A DNA stretch of 64,000 nucleotides from UBA1181 sp045226255 (GCA_045226255.1 JBGVCG010000010.1:124001-188000); one strand, 5' to 3'; shown: positions 17,476 through 25,906, counted from the first letter of the stretch. The notes: a model not told the origin generated them from the sequence alone. Made by a program: numbers and translations.

Positions 17476-18618
17476 ATGATGAACAGATTTAAAATATACT
17501 TCAAAGAGATCAACGCCCATGCGGAAATATCCCGTTTCGCCCCCAAGGGAAAAACGGAGGAATACCACGTCATGATCCATGTCGCACCATGCGGCGAAAT
17601 GTTTCCCCAGCAATACCAAAGAATCTGCGAGGCGGAACAACAACTATTGCAACATCCTGATATTCAAGGAGCAAAAACAATTTTCAAACGATACTTCGTC
17701 AGCGATGCGACCAACCAGAAGCCGCTGATGAAACAAGAGAACGCCGATGCGGTATCCCTCATTCAACAACCCCCATTGGACGGTAGCAAAATAGCGGTAT
17801 GGCTCTACCTCGCCAAGGAGATGGAGGTCGTCGCCAAGGAGGGTTGCATGACCGCATCGCACAACGGGTACACGCACATCTACAAGATGGGCATGCACGA
17901 GCACAACGGGGACAGCGCCACACAGACGGAGAGCCTGCTGTTGGACTACGAGGAGACGTTGGCGAAGTTCCATGCCACCCTTGCGGACAACTGCATACGC
18001 ACCTGGTTCTTTGTGCGAGACGTCGACACGCAGTACGCCGGAATGGTGAAGGCCCGCCGGGAGAACTTCACGGAGCAAGGGCTCACAGAGAAAACACACT
18101 ATATCGCTTCGACCGGCATCGGCGGATTGCCTGCCGACACCCGCTCGCTCGTCCAGCTCGGCACCTATGCGCTCACAGGGCATGAAGAGACACAGGTCAA
18201 GTATCTCTATGCGCCAGCCTACCTCAACCCAACCTACGAATACGGCGTGACCTTCGAACGTGGCACTTGCGTGGAGTACGGGGATAGGGCGGAAATCTAC
18301 ATCTCAGGCACGGCCAGCATCGACAACAAGGGCAACGTGCTCCACCTCGGAGACATACAAAAACAGACCTTCAGGATGATGGAGAACGTCAACGCATTGC
18401 TGGCGGAGGCGGAGAGCGGATTCCAGGACATCGCGCAGATCATCGTTTATCTACGGGACGTGAGCGACTATGCTACGGTGAAAGCGATATTCGAAGAGAA
18501 ATTCCCGGACATTCCATGCGTCATCACTCTCGCACCCGTCTGCAGGCCCACATGGCTCATCGAGATGGAATGCATCGCCATCACCGAGAGGAGGAACAAT
18601 AAGTTCAGAGAATATTAA
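17476..18618 (+). CDS. Rid-superfamily protein with extended N-terminal domain (chorismatase-like layout)
   Basis: A 380-residue cytoplasmic protein. The C-terminal third matches the RidA/YjgF fold: AEIYISGTASID, QKQTFRMMENVNALLAEA, FQDIAQIIVYLRDVSDY and a final LIEMECIAI. The N-terminal two thirds, with TWFFVRDVDTQYAGMVKARRENF and ASTGIGG, resembles the larger Rid-like proteins that include FkbO/Hyg5-type chorismatases. The exact substrate cannot be told. Rid proteins act on imine/enamine intermediates; chorismatases split chorismate. It stands alone on the plus strand after the repeat patch, converging with the gene at 18642. Confidence 0.7.
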   Translation: MMNRFKIYFKEINAHAEISRFAPKGKTEEYHVMIHVAPCGEMFPQQYQRICEAEQQLLQHPDIQGAKTIFKRYFVSDATNQKPLMKQENADAVSLIQQPPLDGSKIAVWLYLAKEMEVVAKEGCMTASHNGYTHIYKMGMHEHNGDSATQTESLLLDYEETLAKFHATLADNCIRTWFFVRDVDTQYAGMVKARRENFTEQGLTEKTHYIASTGIGGLPADTRSLVQLGTYALTGHEETQVKYLYAPAYLNPTYEYGVTFERGTCVEYGDRAEIYISGTASIDNKGNVLHLGDIQKQTFRMMENVNALLAEAESGFQDIAQIIVYLRDVSDYATVKAIFEEKFPDIPCVITLAPVCRPTWLIEMECIAITERRNNKFREY

Positions 18619-18641
18619 ACGATGAATTGAATTGGGGAGGG

Positions 18642-19010
18642 TTATCTGCAACGGACGCCCTCCCAACGGAGGTAGTAACGCCATGCGGAGAAGAGTTTAC
18701 GATGTTTCAGGTAAGTAAAATCCTGGTCGTTGGAGAATGCCTCCCGCTCGAAAGAGATGCTACGGTAGGGGTTAATGCCACGGTCGAAGAGGCTACGAAT
18801 AAGCCAGAAGAACCACTCCAACAGGTAAAGGATATAGAAAAAAACGAAAAGCGTCTCCACCATCTGCGCCGTATGGATCCGCTCGTGAAAAATCACACGC
18901 TCGTTCACTCGGGAAACATACGCCTTACGGACGAAAAAAACACCAAAGAGATTGATAGCGATAAAACCCTTGGGCGGTAATATACGATTGACGAAGATTT
19001 TCATGTTCAA
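18642..19010 (-). CDS. small membrane protein with HExxH motif, Bacteroidota family
   Basis: A 122-residue protein I recognise only as a conserved Bacteroidota family. It begins KIFVNRILPPKGFIAINLFG, has the sequence HERIHTAQM (an HExxH, as in zinc peptidases) at about residues 43-47, and then a hydrophobic segment (VFFYILYLLEWFFWLI). The tail SISFEREAF could carry the third metal ligand. A membrane-anchored metalloprotease role is inference; the size is very small for one. It follows the DUF4294 gene by 8 bp on the same strand. An alternative start is the ATG two codons downstream (19004). Confidence 0.65.
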   Translation of the reverse strand: MNMKIFVNRILPPKGFIAINLFGVFFVRKAYVSRVNERVIFHERIHTAQMVETLFVFFYILYLLEWFFWLIRSLFDRGINPYRSISFEREAFSNDQDFTYLKHRKLFSAWRYYLRWEGVRCR

Positions 19011-19018
19011 AACATCCG

Positions 19019-19630
19019 CTAAAGCTGCCCCGCCTCCACAAGATTAATGACACGCTCAACTATTTTATCTTCCTCACTGTTAGGATCGTAAGTCGTTTTC
19101 AGGTTTGCACCGAACATCTTGGCGAAACCTTGCCAGAACACCGCACGGAAACCGCCACGGAACTGTTTAATCAATTGATAGGAGGTTTTGTTGCACTCTC
19201 GGTCGACCAAACGGATCAACATTTTTCCCTGAGACAAGGTGAATCTCTTCAGAATAGGCTTGTATGTGGCGAGCAACTCCTCCTCCTTCGCCTCCATATA
19301 CTTTTTGCGTTCCCTATCATTAGGCAAGGCGGCCAAGTCCCTGTCGATCTCCTTCAGTAACTTAGCAATCATTTTCGCATACGGTAAAGTTCGCTTCACA
19401 TCTCGCACAGTCTTCCAGTAGAACTTCTCCTGTTTTTTGTCCTTAAAAACCAATACAGGATAGACATAGACCTGAGGTAGAAGCAGATTTGGGAGTGTAT
19501 CTCCGTTCTCATCCACGATAGCAGGGACCCTATAGCCCCCCTCTTCTAACTCACCCTGTGCAACCGCTTCCCCGAAAAAAGAGAAGAGGCAAACAAACAC
19601 TATAAGATATTTTATTATCTTTGCCATCAT
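19019..19630 (-). CDS. DUF4294 family exported protein
   Basis: A 203-residue protein with a signal peptide ending near FFGEAVAQG. It matches DUF4294 of Bacteroidota, with FYWKTVRDVKRTLPYAK, LIRLVDRECNKTSYQLIK and the family end RAVFWQGFAKMFGANLKTTYDP. Function is unknown; predicted periplasmic or outer-membrane associated. A minus-strand -7 box TACATTTG at 19655-19662 lies just upstream. The HExxH membrane protein follows after 8 bp, so the two likely form an operon. Confidence 0.85.
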   Translation of the reverse strand: MMAKIIKYLIVFVCLFSFFGEAVAQGELEEGGYRVPAIVDENGDTLPNLLLPQVYVYPVLVFKDKKQEKFYWKTVRDVKRTLPYAKMIAKLLKEIDRDLAALPNDRERKKYMEAKEEELLATYKPILKRFTLSQGKMLIRLVDRECNKTSYQLIKQFRGGFRAVFWQGFAKMFGANLKTTYDPNSEEDKIVERVINLVEAGQL

Positions 19631-19654
19631 CTACGCTGTTATACATGCCATATG

Positions 19655-19662
19655 CAAATGTA
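19655..19662 (-). promoter_or_regulatory. -7 box of the DUF4294 gene
   Basis: TACATTTG on the minus strand fits TAnnTTTG, 24 bp before the start codon region at 19630. Confidence 0.45.
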
Positions 19663-19701
19663 GCATAATAAACACGCAAAACAATTTGCAAAATAAAAAA
19701 A

Positions 19702-20529
19702 ATGAAGATTATTCCTGTTTTTATTGCACTTTTTAGCATTTCAATCGCTCAAAGCTATGCTGAACCGACGCAAAATTGTGTGAGGACTTCCTCTGGAGAG
19801 TGTCTTGCCTACGACATCGGGTCGGAAGGATTATACCTATGTGACACCAAAGAAGGACGACTTTATGCGACCTTCGGCAACCATTTCCTCGTCCAAGAAC
19901 TCAGCCACTGCAAACTGGAGGCCGTCATTCCGTCCCGCACTATTGCCTTTGCCGCTAGTATGGATTGGTTCGGCTACGAGCTCTACAATCGGATGCGGAC
20001 CCACTGCGCATTATCCAAGCGACTGAGTCCTCACTGTACGCTGGGATTAGGCTTCCGGATCGCCTCCCTCCACTACGAAGGGAAGGATCGAAGAAGCTTT
20101 TCGCTTGCGGAAGACCTCACCTTCCTTTTCCAAGGAAAAACAACAGACCTCTACGCAAGGGGGGAGAACCTTTTCGACACAGGCTGGCATGGCATCCCCG
20201 GAGAACGGTTCAAGGAACCAGTACGCACCACCTTAGGCATCCGCTTCCACTTCTCCGAAAGCGTCAGTTGCGCCATCGAGTCTTATTGGGAGGAAAAGAG
20301 AAACTTCTTCGGACGGTTCGGCACGCACTACGACATCGGCAGGTTCCAGCTGAGATGTGGCGCCATGGGTCCACCCGTATCCCCTACATTCGGTTGCGGA
20401 TTCCTCGGAAAAAATTTTCGGTTGGACCTCTCCGCCCGCTGGATCCGTAACCTCGGATATGCGCTTGACTGCGGCATCGGTTACACTTTTAACAAGAAAG
20501 AATCGGAAGTCCTACCTATCAACGAATAA
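19702..20529 (+). CDS. exported protein of unknown function, probably outer-membrane barrel
   Basis: A 275-residue protein with a signal peptide (MKIIPVFIALFSISIAQSYA). The mature part alternates short amphipathic strands (LYATFGNHFLVQEL, CTLGLGFRIASLHY, TTLGIRFHFSES) and ends CGIGYTFNKK, as in small barrels. No named family recognised. It lies 3 bp before a helix-hairpin-helix/barrel gene; the pair is probably cotranscribed and may act together. Confidence 0.6.
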   Translation: MKIIPVFIALFSISIAQSYAEPTQNCVRTSSGECLAYDIGSEGLYLCDTKEGRLYATFGNHFLVQELSHCKLEAVIPSRTIAFAASMDWFGYELYNRMRTHCALSKRLSPHCTLGLGFRIASLHYEGKDRRSFSLAEDLTFLFQGKTTDLYARGENLFDTGWHGIPGERFKEPVRTTLGIRFHFSESVSCAIESYWEEKRNFFGRFGTHYDIGRFQLRCGAMGPPVSPTFGCGFLGKNFRLDLSARWIRNLGYALDCGIGYTFNKKESEVLPINE

Positions 20530-20532
20530 AAC

Positions 20533-22524
20533 ATGAAAAGACCTGTTTCCACTGCCCTGCTACTGCTACATACGCTTCTGTGTCTATCGCAGGAGGAGTT
20601 CTTCGCCGAACAATTCATCGATGCGATGGAATCCTTCCAAGAGGAGGATGGGGAGCAATTGGACGTTGAGAACCTCTACGATATCCTCAACGAACTAAAG
20701 ACCAGCAAACTGGACCTCAACAAGGCGACGGAGGAAGAGTTTGAGCAATTGCCCTTTCTCTCCCCCACAGACGCCCGCAACCTCGTGCGCCACAGGGAAC
20801 TCTACGGCAACTACCAAACACTCTACGAACTGAAGCACATCCCTGATTTCACGAAGGAGAAGATCGACCAACTGCTTCCTTTCGTGGTCATCCGAGGCAA
20901 CGAGAAGCAGCTCACCCTCCAAGAACGCCTGCGGAAAAGCCAGTCGCAGTTCTACGTCGCGGCGGACCGCTTCCTGCAACAGAAGAAGGGATACCTGCCC
21001 GACAGCACCGGAACGAGCCGATACGCAGGCTCACCCTACCATTACTACGGCAAATACCTCTTCAACGCGGAGCGCCTGAAAGCCTCACTCGTGGGCGAGA
21101 AAGACGCGGGAGAGGCGGAATGGAGCCGCACCGGACATGGGTTCGACTTCGCCAGCGCCTCCCTGGAAGTGGAAGGCACGAAATGGATGAAGCAACTCTG
21201 CTTGGGAGACTACAAGGCGAACTTCGGACAGGGATTGGTCGTCGGCACAGGTTCCATCCTCGGCAAGAACGCCAGCGTCACCAACGCCTACAAGAACACG
21301 CAGGGAATCAAGCGATACGCCTCCACTGGCGAAAGCGGGTTCTTTAGAGGCGCCGCAACCACCTTGGGCTGGGGCAACCTCCGCACCACCCTCTTTGGCT
21401 CCTGGCGCCAAGCGGACGCTACCCTCAAAGGGGAGAAGATCACCTCGTTCAAAACCGACGGATTGCACCGCACCACCCAAGAGATCGAAAAGAAGAAGAA
21501 CTACACGGAGAAGCTTTGGGGCCTCAACCTCAGCTTCAAACGCAAGAGCCTAACACTCGGCGCTACCCTGCTCCACTACAACTACTCCAGAACGTTGCAC
21601 CCCACAGAGAAGGCCTACACGCTCTTCCGCCTTTCGGAGACCCGCTCGCACTGGAACGCCGGACTGGACTACAAGGCGAGGCTACGGCACATCACCTTCT
21701 ACGGGGAGAGCGCACTCGACGCCAACGGACACTTCGCCACGCTAAACGGAGCCGCCATCTACCCTCTCTCCCGATTGGAGATTACCCTAGCGCAACGCTA
21801 CTACCAACCCGCCTACCAGTCCAACTACGGGGGCGGATTCGCAGAGAACTCCAGGGTGGAAAACGAGCAAGGCATCTACCTCAGCACCCGCTTCACACCC
21901 TTCAAACGGCTCATCCTATCGGCCTATGCGGACGCCTACAAGTTTCCGTGGGCGCTCTACGCCTCCCCCACCCCTTCGTCGGGGCAAGAGCTCTGCCTCC
22001 AAGCCAACGTGAAGATGACGAAACGGACAGACCTGACCCTCAAATACAAGTACAAGGAGAAGAGCGAAGAGGAGAACCATAAGCGAACGCTCCGAAGCAC
22101 CCTCAACACGCAAATAGGCAAGTGGAGGATACAAACCATCGCAGAAGGGAACTGCGCCGACAAGGGTGGACAATCTTCCACCTACGGATGGATCCTCTCG
22201 CAGACCCACACGGGCAGTCTGCCCAAACTCCACCTCTCCGCAGCCTTCCGCTACGCCTACTTTCATGCGGAGAACTACGACAACCGCATCTACATCTACG
22301 AGAAGGACCTACCCTACACGCTCTCCTTCCCAATGCACTATGGCAAAGGGCACAGATTAGCCGTCAGCCTCTCATGGAAGAAGACCGAGCGTCTACAGCT
22401 GATCGCAAAAGCGGGATGTTTCGTCTACACGGACGGGCGCACCAGCATTGGCACGGGGCAAGAAATGATGGAAGGGAAAATCTCCACACAGGTGAAATTC
22501 ATGGTCAAAGCGGTTATTCCTTAG
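20533..22524 (+). CDS. helix-hairpin-helix protein with C-terminal outer-membrane barrel-like region
   Basis: A 663-residue exported protein. After a short signal peptide (ending near LCLSQ) there are two ComEA-type helix-hairpin-helix units: LDLNKATEEEFEQLPFL with ARNLVRHRELYG, and LYELKHIPDF with KIDQLLPF. From about residue 150 the protein is a long series of predicted beta-strands (FGQGLVVGTG, LGWGNLRTTLFGSW, LTLKYKYKEK), ending KISTQVKFMVKAVIP. ComEA-like motifs bind DNA without sequence preference. A DNA-binding module joined to an outer-membrane barrel suggests work on extracellular or periplasmic DNA, but this is inference. It converges with the DMP19 gene 5 bp away. Confidence 0.75.
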   Translation: MKRPVSTALLLLHTLLCLSQEEFFAEQFIDAMESFQEEDGEQLDVENLYDILNELKTSKLDLNKATEEEFEQLPFLSPTDARNLVRHRELYGNYQTLYELKHIPDFTKEKIDQLLPFVVIRGNEKQLTLQERLRKSQSQFYVAADRFLQQKKGYLPDSTGTSRYAGSPYHYYGKYLFNAERLKASLVGEKDAGEAEWSRTGHGFDFASASLEVEGTKWMKQLCLGDYKANFGQGLVVGTGSILGKNASVTNAYKNTQGIKRYASTGESGFFRGAATTLGWGNLRTTLFGSWRQADATLKGEKITSFKTDGLHRTTQEIEKKKNYTEKLWGLNLSFKRKSLTLGATLLHYNYSRTLHPTEKAYTLFRLSETRSHWNAGLDYKARLRHITFYGESALDANGHFATLNGAAIYPLSRLEITLAQRYYQPAYQSNYGGGFAENSRVENEQGIYLSTRFTPFKRLILSAYADAYKFPWALYASPTPSSGQELCLQANVKMTKRTDLTLKYKYKEKSEEENHKRTLRSTLNTQIGKWRIQTIAEGNCADKGGQSSTYGWILSQTHTGSLPKLHLSAAFRYAYFHAENYDNRIYIYEKDLPYTLSFPMHYGKGHRLAVSLSWKKTERLQLIAKAGCFVYTDGRTSIGTGQEMMEGKISTQVKFMVKAVIP

Positions 22525-22529
22525 GAAGG

Positions 22530-23027
22530 TCAGACAACCTCCGCAAAAAGGTCTAGGTTCTCGTCCACATAACGAGCGATCGTCTCGGTGGTCTCCTCCT
22601 CGATCAGGAAGAACTTCTCCTCCAGTTCGTCGAACACTTCGAAGTCCACATACATGGCAAGGAACTCCTCCTCGGTGGTCTCCCTCTCCAGTTCAGACTG
22701 GTGAGCCTGATAAATATCCTTAGCCTCGTAGACCAGTTTAGAGAGGTCTCTCGCCCCGAAAAGACGAATCGCCTTGGCGAAAGGGTTACGGAAGAAATAT
22801 CCCCCATATCCATTCTGAATCAATTGGACGAAACCACCATCGTTCATCTCGTTGCGGAAGATAGAGTACGCCAGCAATGTGTTCTGGTAAGCATTCAGTT
22901 TGGACATGCCCTCAGCGGAGAGTTCACCACCCATCACGTCCCAATACTTTTTCACGAACAAGGCGATAAACTCATCCATGCCAGCTTCCGCCGCCTTACG
23001 AAGTTCCGCGTCAGAGATTTGTATCAT
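22530..23027 (-). CDS. DMP19 (DUF4375) family protein
   Basis: A 165-residue cytoplasmic protein matching the DMP19/DUF4375 family, with LNAYQNTLLAYSIFRNEMNDGGFVQLIQNG and GYFFRNPFAKAIRLFG. No signal or membrane segment. It is acidic toward the C-terminus. The family is poorly understood; a DNA-mimic role was proposed for one member, which should not be assumed here. Its ATG overlaps the stop of the HU-SPOR gene by four bases (ATGA), so translation is coupled. Confidence 0.8.
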   Translation of the reverse strand: MIQISDAELRKAAEAGMDEFIALFVKKYWDVMGGELSAEGMSKLNAYQNTLLAYSIFRNEMNDGGFVQLIQNGYGGYFFRNPFAKAIRLFGARDLSKLVYEAKDIYQAHQSELERETTEEEFLAMYVDFEVFDELEEKFFLIEEETTETIARYVDENLDLFAEVV

Positions 23028-23911
23028 TTCAATTCATTGTTAAATTTCGAGACGGAAAGCACGTAGGCATTCTCTCCAATCTCATCTGACATGTTACGGT
23101 AAGTCATCACCTCCTCCTTCGTCTTAGCCGAGAAGGCCGCCACATAAAAGCGATGGTCGATAGCAAGCAATGACAAGGAGTTGTTCTTCGCCTTATGTAG
23201 GTAAGAAGCGGCAGACTCCTCATCCGGAAAATCAGCGACGATCAAGTAATACCCATCGACAGCCTCACGATACGCATCCAGTTCGGAACGCACCTGGTTC
23301 AGTTCCATCGACTTCACATTCAGCTCCTTTTCGAGGGAAGCCTGGGAGACCCTCATCGGAACGATGGAGGCCATGTCAGGTTGCGGTGCATCATTGATAG
23401 GTTGCCCCACAAGCAACAAGGCAATCGCAGCAACGGCTCCCACCGCCAACGTCTTGACGGAAGTCCAAGAGGAGTGGCCAGAAGCGGAAGACTGTTTCCG
23501 ATGAGACTTATCCAACACAGGGAAATAAAATTCATTCAGTCCGAAAGAATCCCCGCTAGCGATCTTAAAGTTCTTTTGGAGGAATGCCACCCTTCCAGAT
23601 TTCACGGTAAAGACACCGAAGTTGGGAGCGACATAGACACCATCCTCCTTCAAGGCCTTCCACATGGAAGCCACCTCTTCAGAAATCATCCGGTTAGCTT
23701 CCTCGAAAGAGCAGGACTTCGCCTTGGACAAAGCCGTGGCCAAGTCGCCGTCGTTATGGACAAGCTTCGAGTTATACACCAACTCCTTACGGGGCGGGAA
23801 GAATTTGCCGTCGACAACCTTAGCCGCACAATCATTCACCACGAATCCTCCGAATTCAGGGACGATCACGCACTCGCGACGAGACAACAGATCTATAATG
23901 GTTTCGAACAT
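23024..23911 (-). CDS. HU-CCDC81 domain protein with membrane anchor and SPOR domain
   Basis: A 295-residue protein from the ATG at 23911. Two bacterial HU-CCDC81 units occupy about residues 1-130 (ETIIDLLSRRECVIVPEFGGFV, then APNFGVFTVKSGRVAFLQ). A membrane segment follows (TLAVGAVAAIALLLVG), then a coiled stretch and a SPOR-type domain (YYLIVADFPDEESAASYLHKA, HRFYVAAFSAK). HU-like domains suggest nucleoid contact and SPOR binds denuded peptidoglycan, so it may link DNA and cell wall; that link is inference. A longer in-frame start at 23980 lies upstream of the -7 box and is rejected. Confidence 0.85.
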   Translation of the reverse strand: MFETIIDLLSRRECVIVPEFGGFVVNDCAAKVVDGKFFPPRKELVYNSKLVHNDGDLATALSKAKSCSFEEANRMISEEVASMWKALKEDGVYVAPNFGVFTVKSGRVAFLQKNFKIASGDSFGLNEFYFPVLDKSHRKQSSASGHSSWTSVKTLAVGAVAAIALLLVGQPINDAPQPDMASIVPMRVSQASLEKELNVKSMELNQVRSELDAYREAVDGYYLIVADFPDEESAASYLHKAKNNSLSLLAIDHRFYVAAFSAKTKEEVMTYRNMSDEIGENAYVLSVSKFNNELK

Positions 23912-23931
23912 ATCACGAATTTTTAGGAAGA

Positions 23932-23939
23932 CAAAGATA
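23932..23939 (-). promoter_or_regulatory. -7 box of the HU-SPOR/DMP19 operon
   Basis: TATCTTTG on the minus strand, exact consensus, 20 bp before the ATG at 23911. Confidence 0.55.
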
Positions 23940-23996
23940 ATAGATTCCACGAGAATCGAAGCACAATCGCCCGAAATCAATGTTAACAGATGGTTG

Positions 23997-24032
23997 AACA
24001 GGTTGTTGACGAGTTATTAACAGGTTATTGAC
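23997..24032. repeat. short direct repeats spaced 22 bp
   Basis: AACAGGTTGTTGAC (23997-24010) and AACAGGTTATTGAC (24019-24032) differ at one base and lie two helical turns apart. TGTTAACA lies just upstream. They fall between the divergent HU-SPOR promoter and the plus-strand promoter at 24093-24121, so a regulator site is plausible. Confidence 0.5.
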
Positions 24033-24092
24033 AAAAGGGAGGCTTCGTTTCGTCAAAGAACAATACGCATTTACGATTTTTTTGAATTTGTA

Positions 24093-24121
24093 TTGTGAGA
24101 AGAAATTTAACCGTATATTTG
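24093..24121 (+). promoter_or_regulatory. promoter of the 24127-24293 transcript
   Basis: TTG at 24093-24095 and TATATTTG at 24114-24121, spaced 18 bp, is a good match to the Bacteroidota consensus. No ordinary gene follows on this strand. Confidence 0.6.
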
Positions 24122-24126
24122 CAGTG

Positions 24127-24293
24127 ATGGTAGTGCTGTATAGCGCGGGCACTCCAAGCTTGCATACCATCAGAAAGCATTGGAATGATCCAATGCTTTC
24201 TGATTATTTACGATTTCATGGATGTGAGATGTAAATCCGTCCTAATGTAAAGAGCAAAAAAAGAGCCATTCGACCAGCGAACGGCTCTTTTTC
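24127..24293 (+). ncRNA. candidate structured small RNA
   Basis: A transcript expected from the promoter at 24093-24121 would run about 165 nt to the bidirectional terminator at 24259-24293. It contains a perfect 16-bp hairpin with a 4-nt ATGA loop (24169-24184 with 24189-24204). Upstream are AGTGC/GCACT (24132-24136 with 24149-24153) and TGATGGTA/TACCATCA (24125-24132 with 24165-24172); the latter competes for the base of the long hairpin. A 35-codon reading frame starting ATGGTAGTG at 24127 would need leaderless translation and has no ribosome site. Identity with 6S or another known RNA could not be decided. Confidence 0.45.
24259..24293. terminator. bidirectional terminator
   Basis: AAAAGAGCC-a-TTCG pairs with CGAA-c-GGCTCTTTTT. 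T-runs are present in both directions, serving the coiled-coil lipoprotein gene (minus) and the candidate small RNA (plus). Confidence 0.75.
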
Positions 24294-24313
24294 TATTCGT
24301 CAGTAACTACGAA

Positions 24314-25156
24314 TTACTTAACTTGGATGACCAATTTCTTAGAAACTGACCAGAAAGTCTTGTAGTTAGTGATCTTCAAGATCAAGTTCTTGTCATCACC
24401 TGGAGACTTAACCAAAGAGTAAGAGTTAGTTGGGTGGTTAGTCAAGATGACAGCCTTCTTAGCGCCAAGAGGCAACTCCTTGAACTCACGGATATCAACT
24501 TTCGTGCAAAGGCTCTCGTTGATAGTAGCACCTTGCAAGTTCTTCAAACCTTTCTCCTTCAAAGTCTTCTTGTTAGCCAAGAAGTAGTAAGCAGTGTTCA
24601 ACTCCTCATCTTGCTGTTGGATAGCGGCCATGTTAGCGTTGTTAACCTCGTTGATAGAATCCCTGATGGCAGCGATGCTAGCAACTGTGCTGTCCAAAGA
24701 AGCGATCTTGATGTTCTTCTCATCCAATTGAGCCTTCAAATCCTTGATGGTCTGCTCGCTAGCCTTCAAATCCTTCTGCAAGCCGGCAACCAAGCCACGC
24801 AAGTAAGGGAGCTTGCCCTCAGCCTTCTTCAAAGCGTTCTCCATAGAATCGAGCTTAGAACGGCTGTCTTGGAAAGCACGGTGGATAGACTCGAAATCTT
24901 GTTGGATTTTCTGCTTGCTGTCAGCGTTAACACCCTCAGACTGAGCCTCGTCCAAGATACCCAACTCTGTTTGCTTAATGTTTCTCAAGTTAGATTGAAC
25001 CTCAGTGATAAGAGCAAAATAGCTATTCATCTTTTGCTCGTTCATGTCATTCACCTGTTGAAGTGAATCAACCTGTTGAGTCAAAGCATCGATTTTGTCT
25101 TGATTACAAGACACTGCGAACAATGCAACGAACGCACCTAAAACTACTTTTTTCAT
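24314..25156 (-). CDS. coiled-coil lipoprotein of unknown function
   Basis: A 280-residue lipoprotein: signal MKKVVLGAFVALFAVSC with lipid Cys at 17. Residues 20-190 are a long heptad-rich coiled coil (IDALTQQVDSLQQVNDMNEQ, LKKAEGKLPYL, LKDLKAQLDEKN-like stretches). It ends in a small, probably beta-rich domain (TKVDIREFKELPLGAKKAVIL, ITNYKTFWSVSKKLVIQVK). I recognise it only as a Bacteroidota type. A structural role at the envelope is likely. The reading frame is strongly biased to a few codons, suggesting high expression. It follows rsmI on the minus strand after a 33-bp gap. Confidence 0.75.
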   Translation of the reverse strand: MKKVVLGAFVALFAVSCNQDKIDALTQQVDSLQQVNDMNEQKMNSYFALITEVQSNLRNIKQTELGILDEAQSEGVNADSKQKIQQDFESIHRAFQDSRSKLDSMENALKKAEGKLPYLRGLVAGLQKDLKASEQTIKDLKAQLDEKNIKIASLDSTVASIAAIRDSINEVNNANMAAIQQQDEELNTAYYFLANKKTLKEKGLKNLQGATINESLCTKVDIREFKELPLGAKKAVILTNHPTNSYSLVKSPGDDKNLILKITNYKTFWSVSKKLVIQVK

Positions 25157-25189
25157 TTGTCTTAAATTTAAATTTATAATAAAAAATAA

Positions 25190-25906
25190 TTACTCTTCAA
25201 CATTCTTATTTTTATCGTTTTTGTCGTTAGGCTTTCCAGCCAACACGATCACGATTTCCCCTTTGGGCTCGTGTTCCTTGAAATAATCGCGCACCTCCTC
25301 GACCGTACCCCTGACGGTCTGCTCGTGCACTTTGGATATCTCGCGGGTAACCGACACTCTTCGTTGCGGTCCCATCACTTCCATAAATTGTTCCAACGTC
25401 TTCACTAGACGAAAAGGAGACTCATATACAATCATTGTCCGGCGTTCCTCCGCCAACTCCCTTATTTTTGTCTGCCTTCCCTTTTTCTGCGGCAAAAAAC
25501 CCTCAAAACAGAAACGGTCATTCGGCAAACCCGAGTCAACCAATGCCGGCACAAAAGCCGTAGGCCCCGGCAAGCATTCTACCTCAACACCCGCCTCCAC
25601 ACATGCGCGCACCAGCAAGAATCCCGGATCGGAAATCGCAGGCGTACCCGCATCGGAGACCAATGCTATCGTCTCACCACTCTTCAGACGTTCAACCACC
25701 GACTCCGTTGTCTGGTGTTCGTTGAACTTATGGTGGGAAAGCATTTTCTTCTCTATTTCAAAATGCTTGAGCAACACGCTTGTTGTTCTCGTATCTTCCG
25801 CGAGGATCAGGTCCACTTCCTTCAATACTCTGACCGCCCTCAACGTCATGTCCTCTAAATTGCCAACTGGCGTAGGCACGAGGTATAGTTTCCCCACGCA
25901 TTTCAT
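25190..25906 (-). CDS. rsmI: 16S rRNA 2'-O-ribose methyltransferase RsmI
   Basis: S-adenosylmethionine-dependent methylation of C1402 ribose in 16S rRNA. The 238 residues show the family signature: LYLVPTPVGNLEDMTLRA, LKEVDLILAEDTR, IALVSDAGTPAISDPG and VECLPGPTAFVPAL. PYESPFR-like YESPFRL and SVTREISKVHEQTVRG follow. The C-terminus is a short charged tail (KPNDKNDKNKNVEE). Its ATG overlaps the stop of the upstream acidic protein gene by four bases, so the two are translationally coupled. Confidence 0.96.
   Translation of the reverse strand: MKCVGKLYLVPTPVGNLEDMTLRAVRVLKEVDLILAEDTRTTSVLLKHFEIEKKMLSHHKFNEHQTTESVVERLKSGETIALVSDAGTPAISDPGFLLVRACVEAGVEVECLPGPTAFVPALVDSGLPNDRFCFEGFLPQKKGRQTKIRELAEERRTMIVYESPFRLVKTLEQFMEVMGPQRRVSVTREISKVHEQTVRGTVEEVRDYFKEHEPKGEIVIVLAGKPNDKNDKNKNVEE

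Noticed and set aside
17176..17643. 155-codon open frame on the minus strand with an internal protein repeat
   Set aside because: The protein repeat is only the translation of the 111-bp intergenic tandem repeat, and the frame runs into the antisense of the Rid-like gene.
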